Assembly (NCBI RefSeq): GCF_018342065.1
Contig: NZ_JAFDOE010000001.1
Span: 1,240,001 to 1,304,000 of the forward strand
Length of the DNA stretch: 64,000 nt
Source: Citrobacter sp. FP75
GTDB lineage: Bacteria > Pseudomonadota > Gammaproteobacteria > Enterobacterales > Enterobacteriaceae
Direction of reading: 5' to 3'
Part shown: piece by piece, positions 40,102-51,124 of the stretch
How the letters are laid out: every line of letters begins with the position of its first letter
How positions within the stretch are numbered: position 1 is the stretch's first letter
The notes under the pieces: model-generated
What the model saw: the letters and a program-made list of their open reading frames with translations, nothing else
Databases searched by the model: none
Told to the model about the DNA's origin: nothing
Made by a program: the position numbers and the translations under genes

Positions 40102-41854
40102 CACTCGAGTGCCGGATGAACGCCCGTTTTTGACCAGCGACAACACCGCGCTGTTTTTCCGCCACTGGCCGGCATTAGCGGCAGGTTCTGCGCCCAAAGT
40201 GATCGTCCTGTTTCATCGCGGGCACGAACATTCCGGGCGTTTGCAGCACATTGTGGATGAACTGGCGATGCCGGACACCGCGTTCTATGCCTGGGATGCG
40301 CGTGGTCACGGGCAGTCGCCGGGCCAACGCGGCTATAGCCCGTCGCTGGCGCGTTCGGTGCAGGATGTCGACGAGTTTGTGCGTTTTGCCGCCGCCGACA
40401 GCCAGGCCGCAATGGAAGATGTGGTGGTGGTGGCGCAAAGCGTGGGTGCGGTGCTGGCGGCGACCTGGGCTCATGATTATGCGCCTTCTATTCGCGGGCT
40501 GGTGCTGGCGTCACCTGCGTTCAAAGTCAAATTGTATGTGCCGTTTGCCCGTCCGGGGCTGGCGTTAATGCATCGCCTGCGCGGCCTGTTTTTCGTCAAC
40601 TCCTACGTCAAGGGCAAATACCTGACGCACGATCCTGAGCGTGTGGCGAGCTTCAACCAGGATAAACATATCACCCGGGCGATTGCGGTGAATATCTTGC
40701 TCGATCTCTATAGCACTGCGGAACGTATTGTCAGCGATGCCAGCGCCATTACCTTGCCGGTACAGCTGTTGGTTTCCGGGGACGATTTTGTGGTACATCG
40801 CCAGCCGCAGATTGATTTTTACCAGCGCCTGAGAAACCCGCTCAAAGAACTGCACGTGCTGCCGGGGTTTTATCACGACACGCTGGGCGAGAAGGATCGG
40901 CATCTGGCGTTTGACAAAATGCGCGATTTTATCGATACGCTGTACGCGATGCAGCCGCAGCGTTTTGATTACACTCACGAAGACCGCTGGAGCCCCGGTG
41001 CGGATAGCTGGCGGATGCTGAGCGGCGGGCCTGCGCCGTATTCGCTCGACGATATTGCCTACCGTGGCCTGCGCTATGGGATGAAATTACTCGGGACGCA
41101 ATCAACGGGCGTTCGTCTGGGATTTGAGACCGGCTTTGATTCGGGCAGTACGTTGGATTATGTCTATCGCAACCAGCCTCAGGGCAGCAGCGCGCTGGGG
41201 CGCTTGATTGACAAAAACTACCTGAACAGCGTCGGCTGGAAGGGGATCCGCCAGCGTAAGGTGCATTTGCAGATGCTGATCCGCCAGGCGGTGGCGCAAC
41301 TTGCAGAGCAGGAAAGCGCGGTGCATGTGGTCGATATCGCCGCTGGACACGGGCGCTATGTGCTCGACGCACTGGAAGGCGAAGCGGCGGTCAATTCGAT
41401 TTTGCTGCGTGATTACAGCGAACTGAACGTTAAGAAAGGCAGCGAGATGATCGCCAGCCGCGGCATGGCTGAGATTGCCCGTTTCGAGCAGGGCGATGCC
41501 TTCAACCGCGAGCAGCTGGCGTCGCTGGAACCTCGTCCCACGCTGGGTATTGTCTCGGGTTTATATGAACTCTTTCCCGAGAACACGCTGGTACGCAATT
41601 CGCTCGCCGGTCTGGCTGACGCGATAGCCCCGGGAGGCGTGCTGATCTACACCGGCCAACCCTGGCATCCGCAGTTAAAAACCATCGCCTGGTCGCTGAC
41701 CAGCCACAAAGATGGCAAAGCCTGGGTGATGCGCGTGCGTACTCAGGGAGAAATGGATGCGCTGGTGCGAGAAGCCGGTTTTGATAAGTGCACGCAGCTG
41801 ATTGATGAATGGGGGATTTTCACTGTCTCCATGGCGGTTCGGCGTGGGGACTGA
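40094..41854 (+). CDS. ynbC: YnbC, alpha/beta-hydrolase fused to methyltransferase-like domain
   Basis: 586 residues. The N-terminal half is a monoglyceride-lipase-like hydrolase: [16 protein letters not shown], the nucleophile elbow [10 protein letters not shown] with Ser near 115, and a C-terminal-side His in GFYHDTLGE. The C-terminal half (about 300 onward) looks like a Rossmann methyltransferase with [16 protein letters not shown] as the SAM loop. Possibly a lipid hydrolase/methylase. It overlaps both neighbours. Confidence 0.92.
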   Translation: MTNTRVPDERPFLTSDNTALFFRHWPALAAGSAPKVIVLFHRGHEHSGRLQHIVDELAMPDTAFYAWDARGHGQSPGQRGYSPSLARSVQDVDEFVRFAAADSQAAMEDVVVVAQSVGAVLAATWAHDYAPSIRGLVLASPAFKVKLYVPFARPGLALMHRLRGLFFVNSYVKGKYLTHDPERVASFNQDKHITRAIAVNILLDLYSTAERIVSDASAITLPVQLLVSGDDFVVHRQPQIDFYQRLRNPLKELHVLPGFYHDTLGEKDRHLAFDKMRDFIDTLYAMQPQRFDYTHEDRWSPGADSWRMLSGGPAPYSLDDIAYRGLRYGMKLLGTQSTGVRLGFETGFDSGSTLDYVYRNQPQGSSALGRLIDKNYLNSVGWKGIRQRKVHLQMLIRQAVAQLAEQESAVHVVDIAAGHGRYVLDALEGEAAVNSILLRDYSELNVKKGSEMIASRGMAEIARFEQGDAFNREQLASLEPRPTLGIVSGLYELFPENTLVRNSLAGLADAIAPGGVLIYTGQPWHPQLKTIAWSLTSHKDGKAWVMRVRTQGEMDALVREAGFDKCTQLIDEWGIFTVSMAVRRGD

Positions 41855-43148
41855 ACGTCGTAAGGTGCTGGTACAGGCGGTTGGCTGGTTATTGTTGCTG
41901 GCTCCTTTTTTCTTCCTTACCTATGGCAAGGTTAACCAGTTTACGGCCTGGCAGGACGCGCAGCATGATAACGTCGGCAGTATCGTGTTTGACTGGGAGT
42001 CCGCCATTCCCTTTCTTCCGTGGACCATTCTTCCTTACTGGAGTCTGGATCTGTTTTACGGGTTGTCGCTGTTTGTTTGCGCTACGCGCTTTGAACAGCG
42101 GCGGCTGGTGCTGCGTCTGATACTGGCATCGGTTATCGCCTGCGCCGGTTTTTTGCTGTTCCCGCTTCAGTTTAGTTTTACGCGTCCTGAAGTCAGCGGC
42201 GCGGCAGGCTGGCTGTTTGCCCAGCTTGAACAGTTCGACTTGCCCTACAACCAGTCGCCGTCGCTGCATATTATTCTCTGCTGGCTGCTGTGGCGACATT
42301 TCAGTCATCGCCTCAACGGCGGCTGGCGCAGGCTGTGCGACGCTTGGTTCTTACTGATTGCCGTGTCGGTACTGACCACTTGGCAGCATCATTTTATCGA
42401 TATCATCACCGGTCTGGCGGCAGGCATGCTGATTGACTGGATGGTGCCGGAACAACGTCGCTGGCGCTGGAGCAAACCGGATGCGGCGCGATTAAGGCTG
42501 ATGCGCCGCTATCTGTTGGGGGCCGTGTTGTGCCTTATCGCTGGCATATGGTTGACGCCCTGGCTGCTGTGGCCTGCCATATCGTTGTTGATGGTGAGCT
42601 ACGGCTATGGTGGATTCGGCGCAGCGACTACGGGGAAAGATGAGCAGGGCCGACTACCGCCCGCCGTGTATGGGTTGACGCTGCCGTGGCGAATCGGAAT
42701 GTGGCTGTCGATGCGCGGGTTTACCCGCCATCTGCCGCCGGTGAGTCAGATAGCTGCAGGCGTGTTCCTCGGCAGCTTCCCGCGCCGCGCTCCTGAACAA
42801 AATGCGCTGCTGGACCTCACCTTTGAGTTTGCGCGTGGGCGTGCTACTGCTATGCGAGCTTACTCTTGCGTACCGATGTTGGATCTGGTGATCCCGGACG
42901 ACGGCGAATTACAACGGGCTGTGGACAGGCTGGAAACGCTGCGTAAAGAGCAGGGGACGGTGCTGGTTCACTGCGCGCTGGGGCTGTCGCGCAGTGCGAT
43001 GGTGGTTGGCGCGTGGCTGTTGCAATATGGTCATGTAGCAACGGCGGAGCAGGCGGTGGCGTATATTCGCGCGCGTCGGGCGCAGGTGGTGCTGACGGAT
43101 AAACATCTGGAGATGCTGCAACAATGGCAACAAAAAGTGACAGTGTAA
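41802..43148 (+). CDS. ynbD: YnbD, PAP2-like membrane protein fused to dual-specificity phosphatase
   Basis: 448 residues from 41802 (53-bp overlap with ynbC); a start nearer 41850 is possible, because the family N-terminus is variable. The N-terminal membrane part resembles type 2 phosphatidate phosphatases ([13 protein letters not shown] and [20 protein letters not shown]). The C-terminal cytosolic domain has the CX5R active-site loop [11 protein letters not shown]. Likely removes phosphate from lipids, in keeping with the cluster. Confidence 0.9.
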   Translation: MMNGGFSLSPWRFGVGTERRKVLVQAVGWLLLLAPFFFLTYGKVNQFTAWQDAQHDNVGSIVFDWESAIPFLPWTILPYWSLDLFYGLSLFVCATRFEQRRLVLRLILASVIACAGFLLFPLQFSFTRPEVSGAAGWLFAQLEQFDLPYNQSPSLHIILCWLLWRHFSHRLNGGWRRLCDAWFLLIAVSVLTTWQHHFIDIITGLAAGMLIDWMVPEQRRWRWSKPDAARLRLMRRYLLGAVLCLIAGIWLTPWLLWPAISLLMVSYGYGGFGAATTGKDEQGRLPPAVYGLTLPWRIGMWLSMRGFTRHLPPVSQIAAGVFLGSFPRRAPEQNALLDLTFEFARGRATAMRAYSCVPMLDLVIPDDGELQRAVDRLETLRKEQGTVLVHCALGLSRSAMVVGAWLLQYGHVATAEQAVAYIRARRAQVVLTDKHLEMLQQWQQKVTV

Positions 43149-43525
43149 CAAATGATGAGGCGCTGCAACGCGATTTGCTGCGACACACGCTGGCAAGCTG
43201 GCGCTTCATTCTGATTTTTAGCATCCCGCCGATGGTGTGGCTGATTTTTGTCGCGCAGTCAGGTGTGCTCCGCGCGGTTATTGCGCTGCTGTGTGCCTGC
43301 GTCTGGTTTGGCTGCTGGCGACTGTGGCTTGACGATCGCTACTTCTCGCTGCTCACTGAGCAAAACAACGCGCAGGCCGGAGAGGCTCTTTATGTTATCT
43401 GGCGGCGCGACAGGCTGAGGACTCTAACCCTGGTCGAGCGTCAGGCGGGGGCGTTGACGCAGTTTCGGCGCACGCTTTATTGGGTTGTTGCGTTGTGGGT
43501 GGCCTGGCTGATAGTGCTGGTATAG
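43124..43525 (+). CDS. Small membrane protein at the end of the ynb cluster
   Basis: 133 residues, overlapping ynbD by 25 bp. Three hydrophobic segments ([34 protein letters not shown] and the C-terminal [16 protein letters not shown]) suggest a membrane protein with a short cytoplasmic middle. Position and overlap imply co-expression with the lipid genes. No family recognised. Confidence 0.7.
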   Translation: MATKSDSVTNDEALQRDLLRHTLASWRFILIFSIPPMVWLIFVAQSGVLRAVIALLCACVWFGCWRLWLDDRYFSLLTEQNNAQAGEALYVIWRRDRLRTLTLVERQAGALTQFRRTLYWVVALWVAWLIVLV

Positions 43526-43608
43526 CGTTTGCAGCAGCGCAATAGTTGCCACACGACGCAGTGTTGATACTGATATATTCCCCCTCCGGTGTCTCCTGGA
43601 GTGAAATC

Positions 43609-43794
43609 ATGTGGCTTCTCAAGTGGTATGTCTGGAATCGTTGGGTATTCAAACTGTTAAGCCGGGATGTCGCGGAGCCGGAACAATTTTTGCGCCATTG
43701 TTGGGAAGAGAATGTGGCGAAGTGCAGGGACTATGCAACCATCTGGCGTGATATTAATCGCATTCACGGCAAGCAGATGCGGGCAAAGAAGTAA
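43609..43794 (+). CDS. Small basic protein of unknown function
   Basis: 61 residues from ATG 43609, with TGGAG upstream at good distance; the ATG at 43546 would add 21 residues and lacks a site. Aromatic N-terminus (MWLLKWYVWNRWVF), helical basic rest. Unrecognised. It sits between the ynb cluster and azoR. Confidence 0.6.
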   Translation: MWLLKWYVWNRWVFKLLSRDVAEPEQFLRHCWEENVAKCRDYATIWRDINRIHGKQMRAKK

Positions 43795-43807
43795 GTGTGG
43801 ATAAGAA

Positions 43808-43833
43808 ACCCTCCCACCGGATGGTGAGAGGGT
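43808..43833 (-). terminator. Terminator of azoR
   Basis: On the azoR strand the stem ACCCTC/GAGGGT, extended by CACC/GGTG, is followed by TTTCTT, just past the azoR stop. Confidence 0.75.
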
Positions 43834-43839
43834 GAATCA

Positions 43840-44457
<618 letters not shown>

Positions 44458-44647
44458 TTATGTGTTTGAAGGGGGATATGCCCCGTTGCTTGTTGACACT
44501 CTATTCACAATCCTGCCGCAGTGATAGCGCAATATATCGAATCCTATGTTCGAAATTATTGAACAACACATGAAAAGCGCCGATGTGGTAATCTATACCT
44601 ATCATCTTAAAGAGATTTAACCCGGCAGAGCACTGCCCTCTAACGCT

Positions 44648-47600
44648 ATGACAGAACAACAAAAAATCACCTTCGCTATGTTGCAGAACCAGCTGGAATC
44701 GTTGATGCTGCGCGACAGACAGCGTTTTGCCCGCCGTCTGCACGGCGTGAAGAAGGTTAAAAATCCTGATGCACAACAGGCCATTTACCAGGAGATGGCG
44801 AAAGAGATTGAACAGGCAGCCGGTAAAGTTGTGCTGCGCGAAGCGGCGCGACCGGACATTAGCTACCCGGAAAACCTGCCCGTCAGTCAGAAAAAACAGG
44901 ACATCCTGGAAGCCATTCGCGACCATCAGGTGGTGATTGTTGCCGGGGAAACCGGCTCTGGTAAAACCACCCAGTTACCGAAAATCTGTATGGAACTGGG
45001 GCGCGGGGTGAAGGGGCTTATCGGTCATACCCAGCCGCGTCGTCTGGCGGCGCGCACCGTAGCGAATCGTATCGCCGAAGAGTTGCAAACCGAACCGGGC
45101 GGCTGTATTGGCTATAAGGTGCGGTTCAGCGACCATGTGAGTGATAACACCATGGTTAAGCTGATGACGGACGGTATTCTGCTGGCTGAAATTCAGCAGG
45201 ATCGGCTGCTGATGCAGTACGACACCATCATCATCGATGAGGCCCACGAACGCAGCCTGAACATCGACTTTCTGCTCGGCTATCTGAAAGAACTGCTGCC
45301 GCGTCGCCCGGATCTCAAAATCATCATCACTTCGGCGACCATCGATCCGGAGCGTTTTTCAAAGCATTTCAATAACGCGCCAATTATCGAAGTGTCCGGG
45401 CGAACGTACCCGGTAGAAGTGCGCTATCGCCCGATTGTCGAAGACGCGGACGACACCGAACGCGACCAACTGCAGGCCATTTTCGACGCAGTGGATGAAC
45501 TGGGACGTGAAAGTCAGGGCGATATCCTGATCTTCATGAGCGGTGAGCGCGAAATTCGCGATACCGCCGATGCGCTGAATAAGCTGGATTTACGTCATAC
45601 GGAAGTGTTGCCGCTGTATGCGCGCCTCTCTAACAGTGAGCAAAACCGCGTGTTCCAGTCGCACAGCGGACGGCGCATCGTGCTGGCGACTAACGTGGCG
45701 GAAACCTCGCTGACCGTGCCTGGCATCAAGTACGTCATTGACCCGGGCACTGCGCGTATCAGCCGCTACAGTTTCCGCACTAAGGTCCAGCGTCTGCCGA
45801 TCGAGCCGGTGTCACAGGCTTCTGCCAACCAGCGTAAAGGCCGCTGCGGTCGTGTATCGGAAGGGATCTGTATTCGTCTGTATTCCGAAGACGACTTCCT
45901 GTCGCGCCCGGAGTTTACCGACCCGGAAATTCTGCGTACCAACCTGGCGTCGGTTATTCTGCAAATGACCGCGCTGGGGTTGGGCGATATTGCCGCGTTC
46001 CCGTTCGTTGAAGCGCCGGATAAACGCAATATTCAGGACGGCGTGCGCCTGCTGGAAGAGCTGGGTGCGATCACTACCGATGAGCAGCAAACAGCGTATA
46101 AACTGACTCCGTTGGGCCGCCAGCTGTCGCAGCTGCCGGTGGACCCGCGCCTGGCTCGAATGGTGCTGGAAGCGCAAAAACATGGCTGCGTGCGCGAGGC
46201 GATGATCATTACCTCGGCGCTGTCCATTCAGGATCCGCGCGAGCGCCCGATGGACAAACAGCAGGCGTCCGACGAAAAGCACCGTCGTTTCCACGACAAA
46301 GAGTCCGATTTCCTCGCATTTGTGAATTTGTGGAACTATCTCGGTGAGCAGCAAAAAGCGCTGTCGTCGAATCAGTTCCGCCGTCAGTGCAAGCTCGACT
46401 TCCTCAACTATCTGCGCGTGCGTGAGTGGCAGGATGTATACACCCAGTTGCGTCAGGTGGTGAAAGAGCTCGGCATTCCGGTTAACAGCGAACCCGCTGA
46501 GTATCGGGAGATCCACGTCGCGCTGCTGACCGGTTTACTGTCGCATATTGGGATGAAAGATGCCGATAAGCAGGAATTTACCGGCGCGCGTAACGCCCGT
46601 TTCTCGATCTTCCCTGGTTCCGGCTTATTCAAAAAACCGCCAAAATGGACGATGGTTGCTGAGCTGGTGGAAACTAGCCGACTGTGGGGACGTATTGCCG
46701 CGCGCATCGATCCCGAGTGGGTGGAGCCGGTCGCCCAGCATCTGATCAAACGCGCGTACAGTGAACCGCACTGGGAGCGCGCGCAGGGCGCGGTGATGGC
46801 GACAGAAAAAGTCACCGTCTACGGTTTGCCGATTGTCGCCGCCCGTAAGGTGAACTACAGCCAGATAGACCCTGCGCTGTCGCGCGAACTGTTTATTCGT
46901 CATGCGCTGGTGGAAGGCGACTGGCAAACGCGCCATGCGTTTTTCCGCGATAACCTCAAGCTGCGGGCGGAAGTGGAGGAGTTAGAACACAAATCACGCC
47001 GCCGCGATATCCTGGTCGATGATGAAACGTTGTTTGAGTTTTACGACCAGCGCATCAGCCATGATGTGGTTTCTGCCCGTCATTTTGATAACTGGTGGAA
47101 AAAGGTCAGCCGCGAGACGCCGGATCTGCTCAACTTTGAAAAGAGCATGCTCATCAAAGAGGGCGCGGAGAAAATCAGCAAGCTGGATTACCCGAACTTT
47201 TGGCATCAGGGCAATCTCAAGCTGCGGTTGAGTTATCAGTTTGAACCCGGCGCTGACGCCGACGGTGTGACCGTACATATTCCGCTGCCGCTGTTAAATC
47301 AGGTCGAAGAGGCCGGGTTTGAATGGCAAATTCCGGGGCTGCGTCGTGAACTGGTGATCGCCCTGATTAAATCGTTGCCGAAGCCGGTGCGGCGTAACTT
47401 TGTGCCCGCGCCAAACTACGCGGAAGCGTTTTTAGGCCGCGTGACGCCGCTGGAACTGCCGTTGCTGGACTCGCTGGAACGTGAACTGCGCCGGATGACC
47501 GGCGTTACTGTAGACCGCGACGACTGGCATTGGGATCAGGTGCCCGATCACCTGAAAATCACCTTCCGGGTGGTGGACGATAAAAACAAGAAGCTGCAGG

Positions 47601-48550
47601 AAGGGCGTTCGTTACAGGCGCTGAAAGACCTGTTGAAGGGCAAAGTTCAGGAGACGCTGTCGGCGGTGGCGGATGACGGTATCGAACAGAGCGGGCTGCA
47701 CATCTGGAGTTTCGGTCAGTTGCCGGAAAGCTATGAGCAAAAACGCGGCAACTATAAAGTCAAAGCGTGGCCAGCGCTGGTGGATGAACGCGACAGCGTG
47801 GCTATCAAATTGTTTGATAACCCGCTGGAACAACAGCAGGCGATGTGGAGCGGTTTACGCCGCCTGTTGTTGCTGAATATTCCGTCGCCGATTAAGTATC
47901 TGCACGAGAAGCTGCCGAACAAAGCCAAGCTGGGGTTGTACTTTAACCCGTATGGCAAAGTGCTGGATTTGATTGATGACTGCATTTCCTGCGGTGTGGA
48001 TCGGCTGATCGACGCCAACGGCGGCCCGGTATGGACGGAAGAAGGTTTTGCCGCGCTGCACGAGAAAGTGCGTGCCGAACTGAACGACACCGTGGTGGAG
48101 ATTGCCAAACAGGTCGAACAGATCCTGACGGCGGTGTTCAATATTAACAAACGCCTGAAAGGTCGCGTGGATATGACCATGGCGCTGGGGCTTTCGGATA
48201 TCAAAGCGCAAATGGGCGGGTTGGTCTACCGTGGATTCGTCACCGGTAACGGCTTCAAGCGTTTGGGCGATACGCTGCGTTATTTACAGGCGATTGAAAA
48301 ACGGCTGGAGAAACTGGCTATCGATCCGCACCGCGATCGCGCGCAGATGCTGAAAGTGGACAGCGTGCAGCAGGCCTGGCAGCAGTGGTTCAATAAACTG
48401 CCGCCTGCGCGTCGCGAAGATGACGATGTCAAAGAGATCCGCTGGATGATAGAAGAGCTGCGCGTCAGCTACTTTGCCCAGCAGCTTGGCACGCCGTATC
48501 CGATTTCGGATAAGCGAATCCTGCAGGCAATGGAGCAGATTACGGGTTAA
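44648..48550 (+). CDS. hrpA: HrpA, DEAH-box RNA helicase
   Basis: 1300 residues, full length. Walker A GETGSGKTT (about 100), DEAH in IIDEAHERSLN (about 197), SATIDPERF, and the helicase C motif QRKGRCGRV, followed by HA2, OB-fold and the long DUF3418 C-terminal region. It is the ATP-dependent helicase that rescues stalled or collided ribosomes in E. coli. It is preceded by about 200 bp of promoter region from azoR. Confidence 0.97.
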   Translation: MTEQQKITFAMLQNQLESLMLRDRQRFARRLHGVKKVKNPDAQQAIYQEMAKEIEQAAGKVVLREAARPDISYPENLPVSQKKQDILEAIRDHQVVIVAGETGSGKTTQLPKICMELGRGVKGLIGHTQPRRLAARTVANRIAEELQTEPGGCIGYKVRFSDHVSDNTMVKLMTDGILLAEIQQDRLLMQYDTIIIDEAHERSLNIDFLLGYLKELLPRRPDLKIIITSATIDPERFSKHFNNAPIIEVSGRTYPVEVRYRPIVEDADDTERDQLQAIFDAVDELGRESQGDILIFMSGEREIRDTADALNKLDLRHTEVLPLYARLSNSEQNRVFQSHSGRRIVLATNVAETSLTVPGIKYVIDPGTARISRYSFRTKVQRLPIEPVSQASANQRKGRCGRVSEGICIRLYSEDDFLSRPEFTDPEILRTNLASVILQMTALGLGDIAAFPFVEAPDKRNIQDGVRLLEELGAITTDEQQTAYKLTPLGRQLSQLPVDPRLARMVLEAQKHGCVREAMIITSALSIQDPRERPMDKQQASDEKHRRFHDKESDFLAFVNLWNYLGEQQKALSSNQFRRQCKLDFLNYLRVREWQDVYTQLRQVVKELGIPVNSEPAEYREIHVALLTGLLSHIGMKDADKQEFTGARNARFSIFPGSGLFKKPPKWTMVAELVETSRLWGRIAARIDPEWVEPVAQHLIKRAYSEPHWERAQGAVMATEKVTVYGLPIVAARKVNYSQIDPALSRELFIRHALVEGDWQTRHAFFRDNLKLRAEVEELEHKSRRRDILVDDETLFEFYDQRISHDVVSARHFDNWWKKVSRETPDLLNFEKSMLIKEGAEKISKLDYPNFWHQGNLKLRLSYQFEPGADADGVTVHIPLPLLNQVEEAGFEWQIPGLRRELVIALIKSLPKPVRRNFVPAPNYAEAFLGRVTPLELPLLDSLERELRRMTGVTVDRDDWHWDQVPDHLKITFRVVDDKNKKLQEGRSLQALKDLLKGKVQETLSAVADDGIEQSGLHIWSFGQLPESYEQKRGNYKVKAWPALVDERDSVAIKLFDNPLEQQQAMWSGLRRLLLLNIPSPIKYLHEKLPNKAKLGLYFNPYGKVLDLIDDCISCGVDRLIDANGGPVWTEEGFAALHEKVRAELNDTVVEIAKQVEQILTAVFNINKRLKGRVDMTMALGLSDIKAQMGGLVYRGFVTGNGFKRLGDTLRYLQAIEKRLEKLAIDPHRDRAQMLKVDSVQQAWQQWFNKLPPARREDDDVKEIRWMIEELRVSYFAQQLGTPYPISDKRILQAMEQITG

Positions 48551-48568
48551 CGCAGTGCTGGAACGTAG

Positions 48569-48596
48569 GCCGGATAAGGCGTAGTCGCCATCCGGC
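48569..48596. repeat. REP element between hrpA and ydcF
   Basis: GCCGGATAAGGCG/CGCCATCCGGC forms the typical 28-bp REP palindrome, 19 bp after the hrpA stop codon. It may stabilise the hrpA mRNA 3' end or stop readthrough. Confidence 0.85.
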
Positions 48597-48630
48597 ATCT
48601 GTACCCGGTAAAGAATAAACTCCAGGAGTC

Positions 48631-49428
48631 ATGAACATGAGACAGTTTCCGCCACTTTCCTCTACCACCCTTGCGGCGATTAACACCGTGGGGCAATGGC
48701 TGGCGCAAAATGATTTCGCTGAAAATATCACGGTTCAGGCAGATTGCGTGATTCTGGCCGGGAACGCAGTGATCCCGACTATCGATGCAGCCTGTCGGGT
48801 AGCGAAAGAGCAACAGGTTCCCTTGCTGATTAGCGGCGGTATCGGTCACTCCACAACCTTTCTGTATGCCGCTATCGCTCAGCATCCACGCTACCACACG
48901 ATTCGTACTACCGGTCGCGCGGAAGCGGCGATCCTTGCCGATATCGCGCATCAATTCTGGCACATTCCCGGTGAGAAAATTTGGGTGGAGAATCAGTCTA
49001 CTAACTGTGGGGAGAACGCCCGGTTTAGCTGTGCGTTACTGCGCCAGGCGGCCCAAACCATGGAGACCGTCATCGTGGTGCAGGACCCGACCATGCAGCG
49101 CCGCACCATGGCGACATTTGAACGCGTCACGCGTGACGATCCGCAGGCTCCGCGTTGGCTCAGCTTCCCCGGTTTTGTCCCTGAGTTGACTGAGCAGGGC
49201 GACGGCGTGGATTTTGCACCGACCGCCGAAGGTCTATGGTCGGTTGATCGTTACCTGTCTCTCATTACTGGTGAGCTTCCGCGTCTGCGTGACGATGAAG
49301 CCGGCTATGGGCCCCGTGGCCGTGATTTTATTGCGCATGTGGATATCCCGCAGGTCGTTGAGGATGCGTGGTTACATCTGCAACACGACGTCGCGCTGAT
49401 TGACTTATTGAACAGCCGTTCTTTGTAA
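48631..49428 (+). CDS. ydcF: YdcF, DUF218 SAM-binding protein
   Basis: 265 residues. DUF218 fold with [33 protein letters not shown]-like [13 protein letters not shown] and [11 protein letters not shown]. The E. coli protein binds S-adenosylmethionine in crystal work; its function is unknown. AGGAG lies seven bases before the start. Confidence 0.95.
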   Translation: MNMRQFPPLSSTTLAAINTVGQWLAQNDFAENITVQADCVILAGNAVIPTIDAACRVAKEQQVPLLISGGIGHSTTFLYAAIAQHPRYHTIRTTGRAEAAILADIAHQFWHIPGEKIWVENQSTNCGENARFSCALLRQAAQTMETVIVVQDPTMQRRTMATFERVTRDDPQAPRWLSFPGFVPELTEQGDGVDFAPTAEGLWSVDRYLSLITGELPRLRDDEAGYGPRGRDFIAHVDIPQVVEDAWLHLQHDVALIDLLNSRSL

Positions 49429-49436
49429 TCTCCGCT

Positions 49437-49468
49437 GCCCGTTTGTGGTTTTTTTTGTGCAAACGGGC
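49437..49468. terminator. Possible terminator after ydcF
   Basis: Nine-base arms GCCCGTTTG and CAAACGGGC with a 14-base T-rich loop. No T tract follows, so efficiency is uncertain. Confidence 0.4.
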
Positions 49469-49627
49469 ATTCATCCCGCCATTTTTTTCCCTTCACGACG
49501 ACGTTGCCTGACGCTTTTATGAAGCGGCTCACAGAACCACCATCGCAGTGGCAATGTGTTATGCATGATTGATATTAATTAACAATAGTTTTACTTGTTA
49601 AAAACAAATCAATCACAGGAGAAGCGC

Positions 49628-51067
49628 ATGTCAGTACCCGTACAGCATCCTATGTATATCGATGGGCAGTTTGTGACCTGGCACGATGACGCCTGGATTG
49701 ATGTCGTCAATCCGGCGACGGAAGAGGTGATTTCCCGTATCCCTGATGGCCGTGCCGAGGATGCGCGCAAGGCTATCGACGCCGCACATCGCGCCCAGCC
49801 TGAATGGGAGGCGCTACCCGCCATTGAACGCGCCGCCTGGTTACGCAAGATTTCGGCCGGGATCCGTGAACGCGCCGGTGAAATCAGCGCGCTGATCGTG
49901 GCAGAAGGCGGAAAAATCCAGCAACTGGCGGATGTCGAAGTCTCGTTTACCGCCGACTATATCGATTACATGGCGGAGTGGGCGCGTCGCTATGAAGGTG
50001 AGATCCTGCAGAGCGATCGTCCAGGCGAAAACATCCTGCTGTTTAAACGCGCCCTTGGCGTGACCACGGGCATTCTGCCGTGGAATTTCCCGTTTTTCCT
50101 GATCGCCCGTAAGCTGGCTCCCGCCTTGCTGACGGGGAATACCATCGTCATTAAGCCGAGCGAGTTTACGCCGAACAACGCCATCGCCTTCGCCAAAATT
50201 GTCGATGACATCGGTCTACCGCGCGGGGTGTTTAACCTGGTGCTCGGACGTGGCGAAACGGTGGGGCAAGAGCTGGCCGGGAACCCGAAAGTGGCAATGG
50301 TCAGCATGACCGGCAGCGTGGTGGCCGGTGAGAAAATCATGGCGGCAGCGGCGAAAAACATCACCAAAGTGTGTCTGGAGCTGGGCGGCAAAGCCCCGGC
50401 GATTGTGATGGATGATGCAGATCTTGAGCTGGCCGTGAAGGCGATTGTTGACTCCCGCGTGATTAATACCGGGCAGGTATGTAACTGCGCCGAACGCGTG
50501 TACGTCCAGAAAGGCATTTATGACCAGTTTGTTAATCGCCTGGGCGAGGCGATGAAAGCCGTACAGTTTGGCAATCCGGCGGAACGTAATGACATTTCGA
50601 TGGGGCCGCTGATTAACGCCGCAGCACGGGAGCGCGTGGAGCAGAAAGTTGCGCGCGCAGTGCAGGAAGGCGCCCGCGTGGTGCTGGGTGGCAAAGCGGT
50701 TGAGGGGAAGGGCTATTACTACCCACCAACGTTGCTGCTGGATGTGCGTCAGGAAATGGCGATTATGCACGAAGAGACATTTGGCCCGGTGCTACCGGTG
50801 GTGTCGTTTGACTCGCTGGATGAGGCCATTGCGATGGCCAACGACAGCGACTACGGTCTGACCTCATCGATTTACACGCAAAACCTGAACACGGCGATGA
50901 AGGCGATTAAGGGGCTGAAATTTGGCGAAACCTACATCAATCGCGAAAATTTCGAGGCGATGCAGGGCTTCCACGCGGGCTGGCGTAAGTCCGGGATTGG
51001 CGGGGCAGACGGTAAGCATGGTCTGAACGAATATCTGCAAACGCAGGTGGTTTATCTGCAGTCCTGA
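49628..51067 (+). CDS. aldA: AldA, NAD-dependent aldehyde (lactaldehyde/glycolaldehyde) dehydrogenase
   Basis: 479 residues from ATG 49628 (AGGAGA upstream); an earlier ATG at 49595 would add 11 residues not in AldA. Motifs: PWNFPFFLIARKLAPALLTGN, the LELGGKAPAIV catalytic Glu and NTGQVCNCAERV with the nucleophile Cys near 285. It oxidises L-lactaldehyde, glycolaldehyde and similar to acids (fucose, rhamnose and glycol use). Confidence 0.97.
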   Translation: MSVPVQHPMYIDGQFVTWHDDAWIDVVNPATEEVISRIPDGRAEDARKAIDAAHRAQPEWEALPAIERAAWLRKISAGIRERAGEISALIVAEGGKIQQLADVEVSFTADYIDYMAEWARRYEGEILQSDRPGENILLFKRALGVTTGILPWNFPFFLIARKLAPALLTGNTIVIKPSEFTPNNAIAFAKIVDDIGLPRGVFNLVLGRGETVGQELAGNPKVAMVSMTGSVVAGEKIMAAAAKNITKVCLELGGKAPAIVMDDADLELAVKAIVDSRVINTGQVCNCAERVYVQKGIYDQFVNRLGEAMKAVQFGNPAERNDISMGPLINAAARERVEQKVARAVQEGARVVLGGKAVEGKGYYYPPTLLLDVRQEMAIMHEETFGPVLPVVSFDSLDEAIAMANDSDYGLTSSIYTQNLNTAMKAIKGLKFGETYINRENFEAMQGFHAGWRKSGIGGADGKHGLNEYLQTQVVYLQS

Positions 51068-51097
51068 GTTTTTCTGCCCTAAATCATTCGCGTTTTA

Positions 51098-51119
51098 TGG
51101 CGGAGGTTTCCCTCCGCCA
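51098..51119. terminator. Bidirectional terminator between aldA and gapC
   Basis: Perfect hairpin TGGCGGAGG/CCTCCGCCA with a four-base loop, flanked by T-rich sequence on the aldA side and TAAAACG on the gapC side. It serves two converging genes. Confidence 0.75.
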
Positions 51120-51124
51120 GCGCT

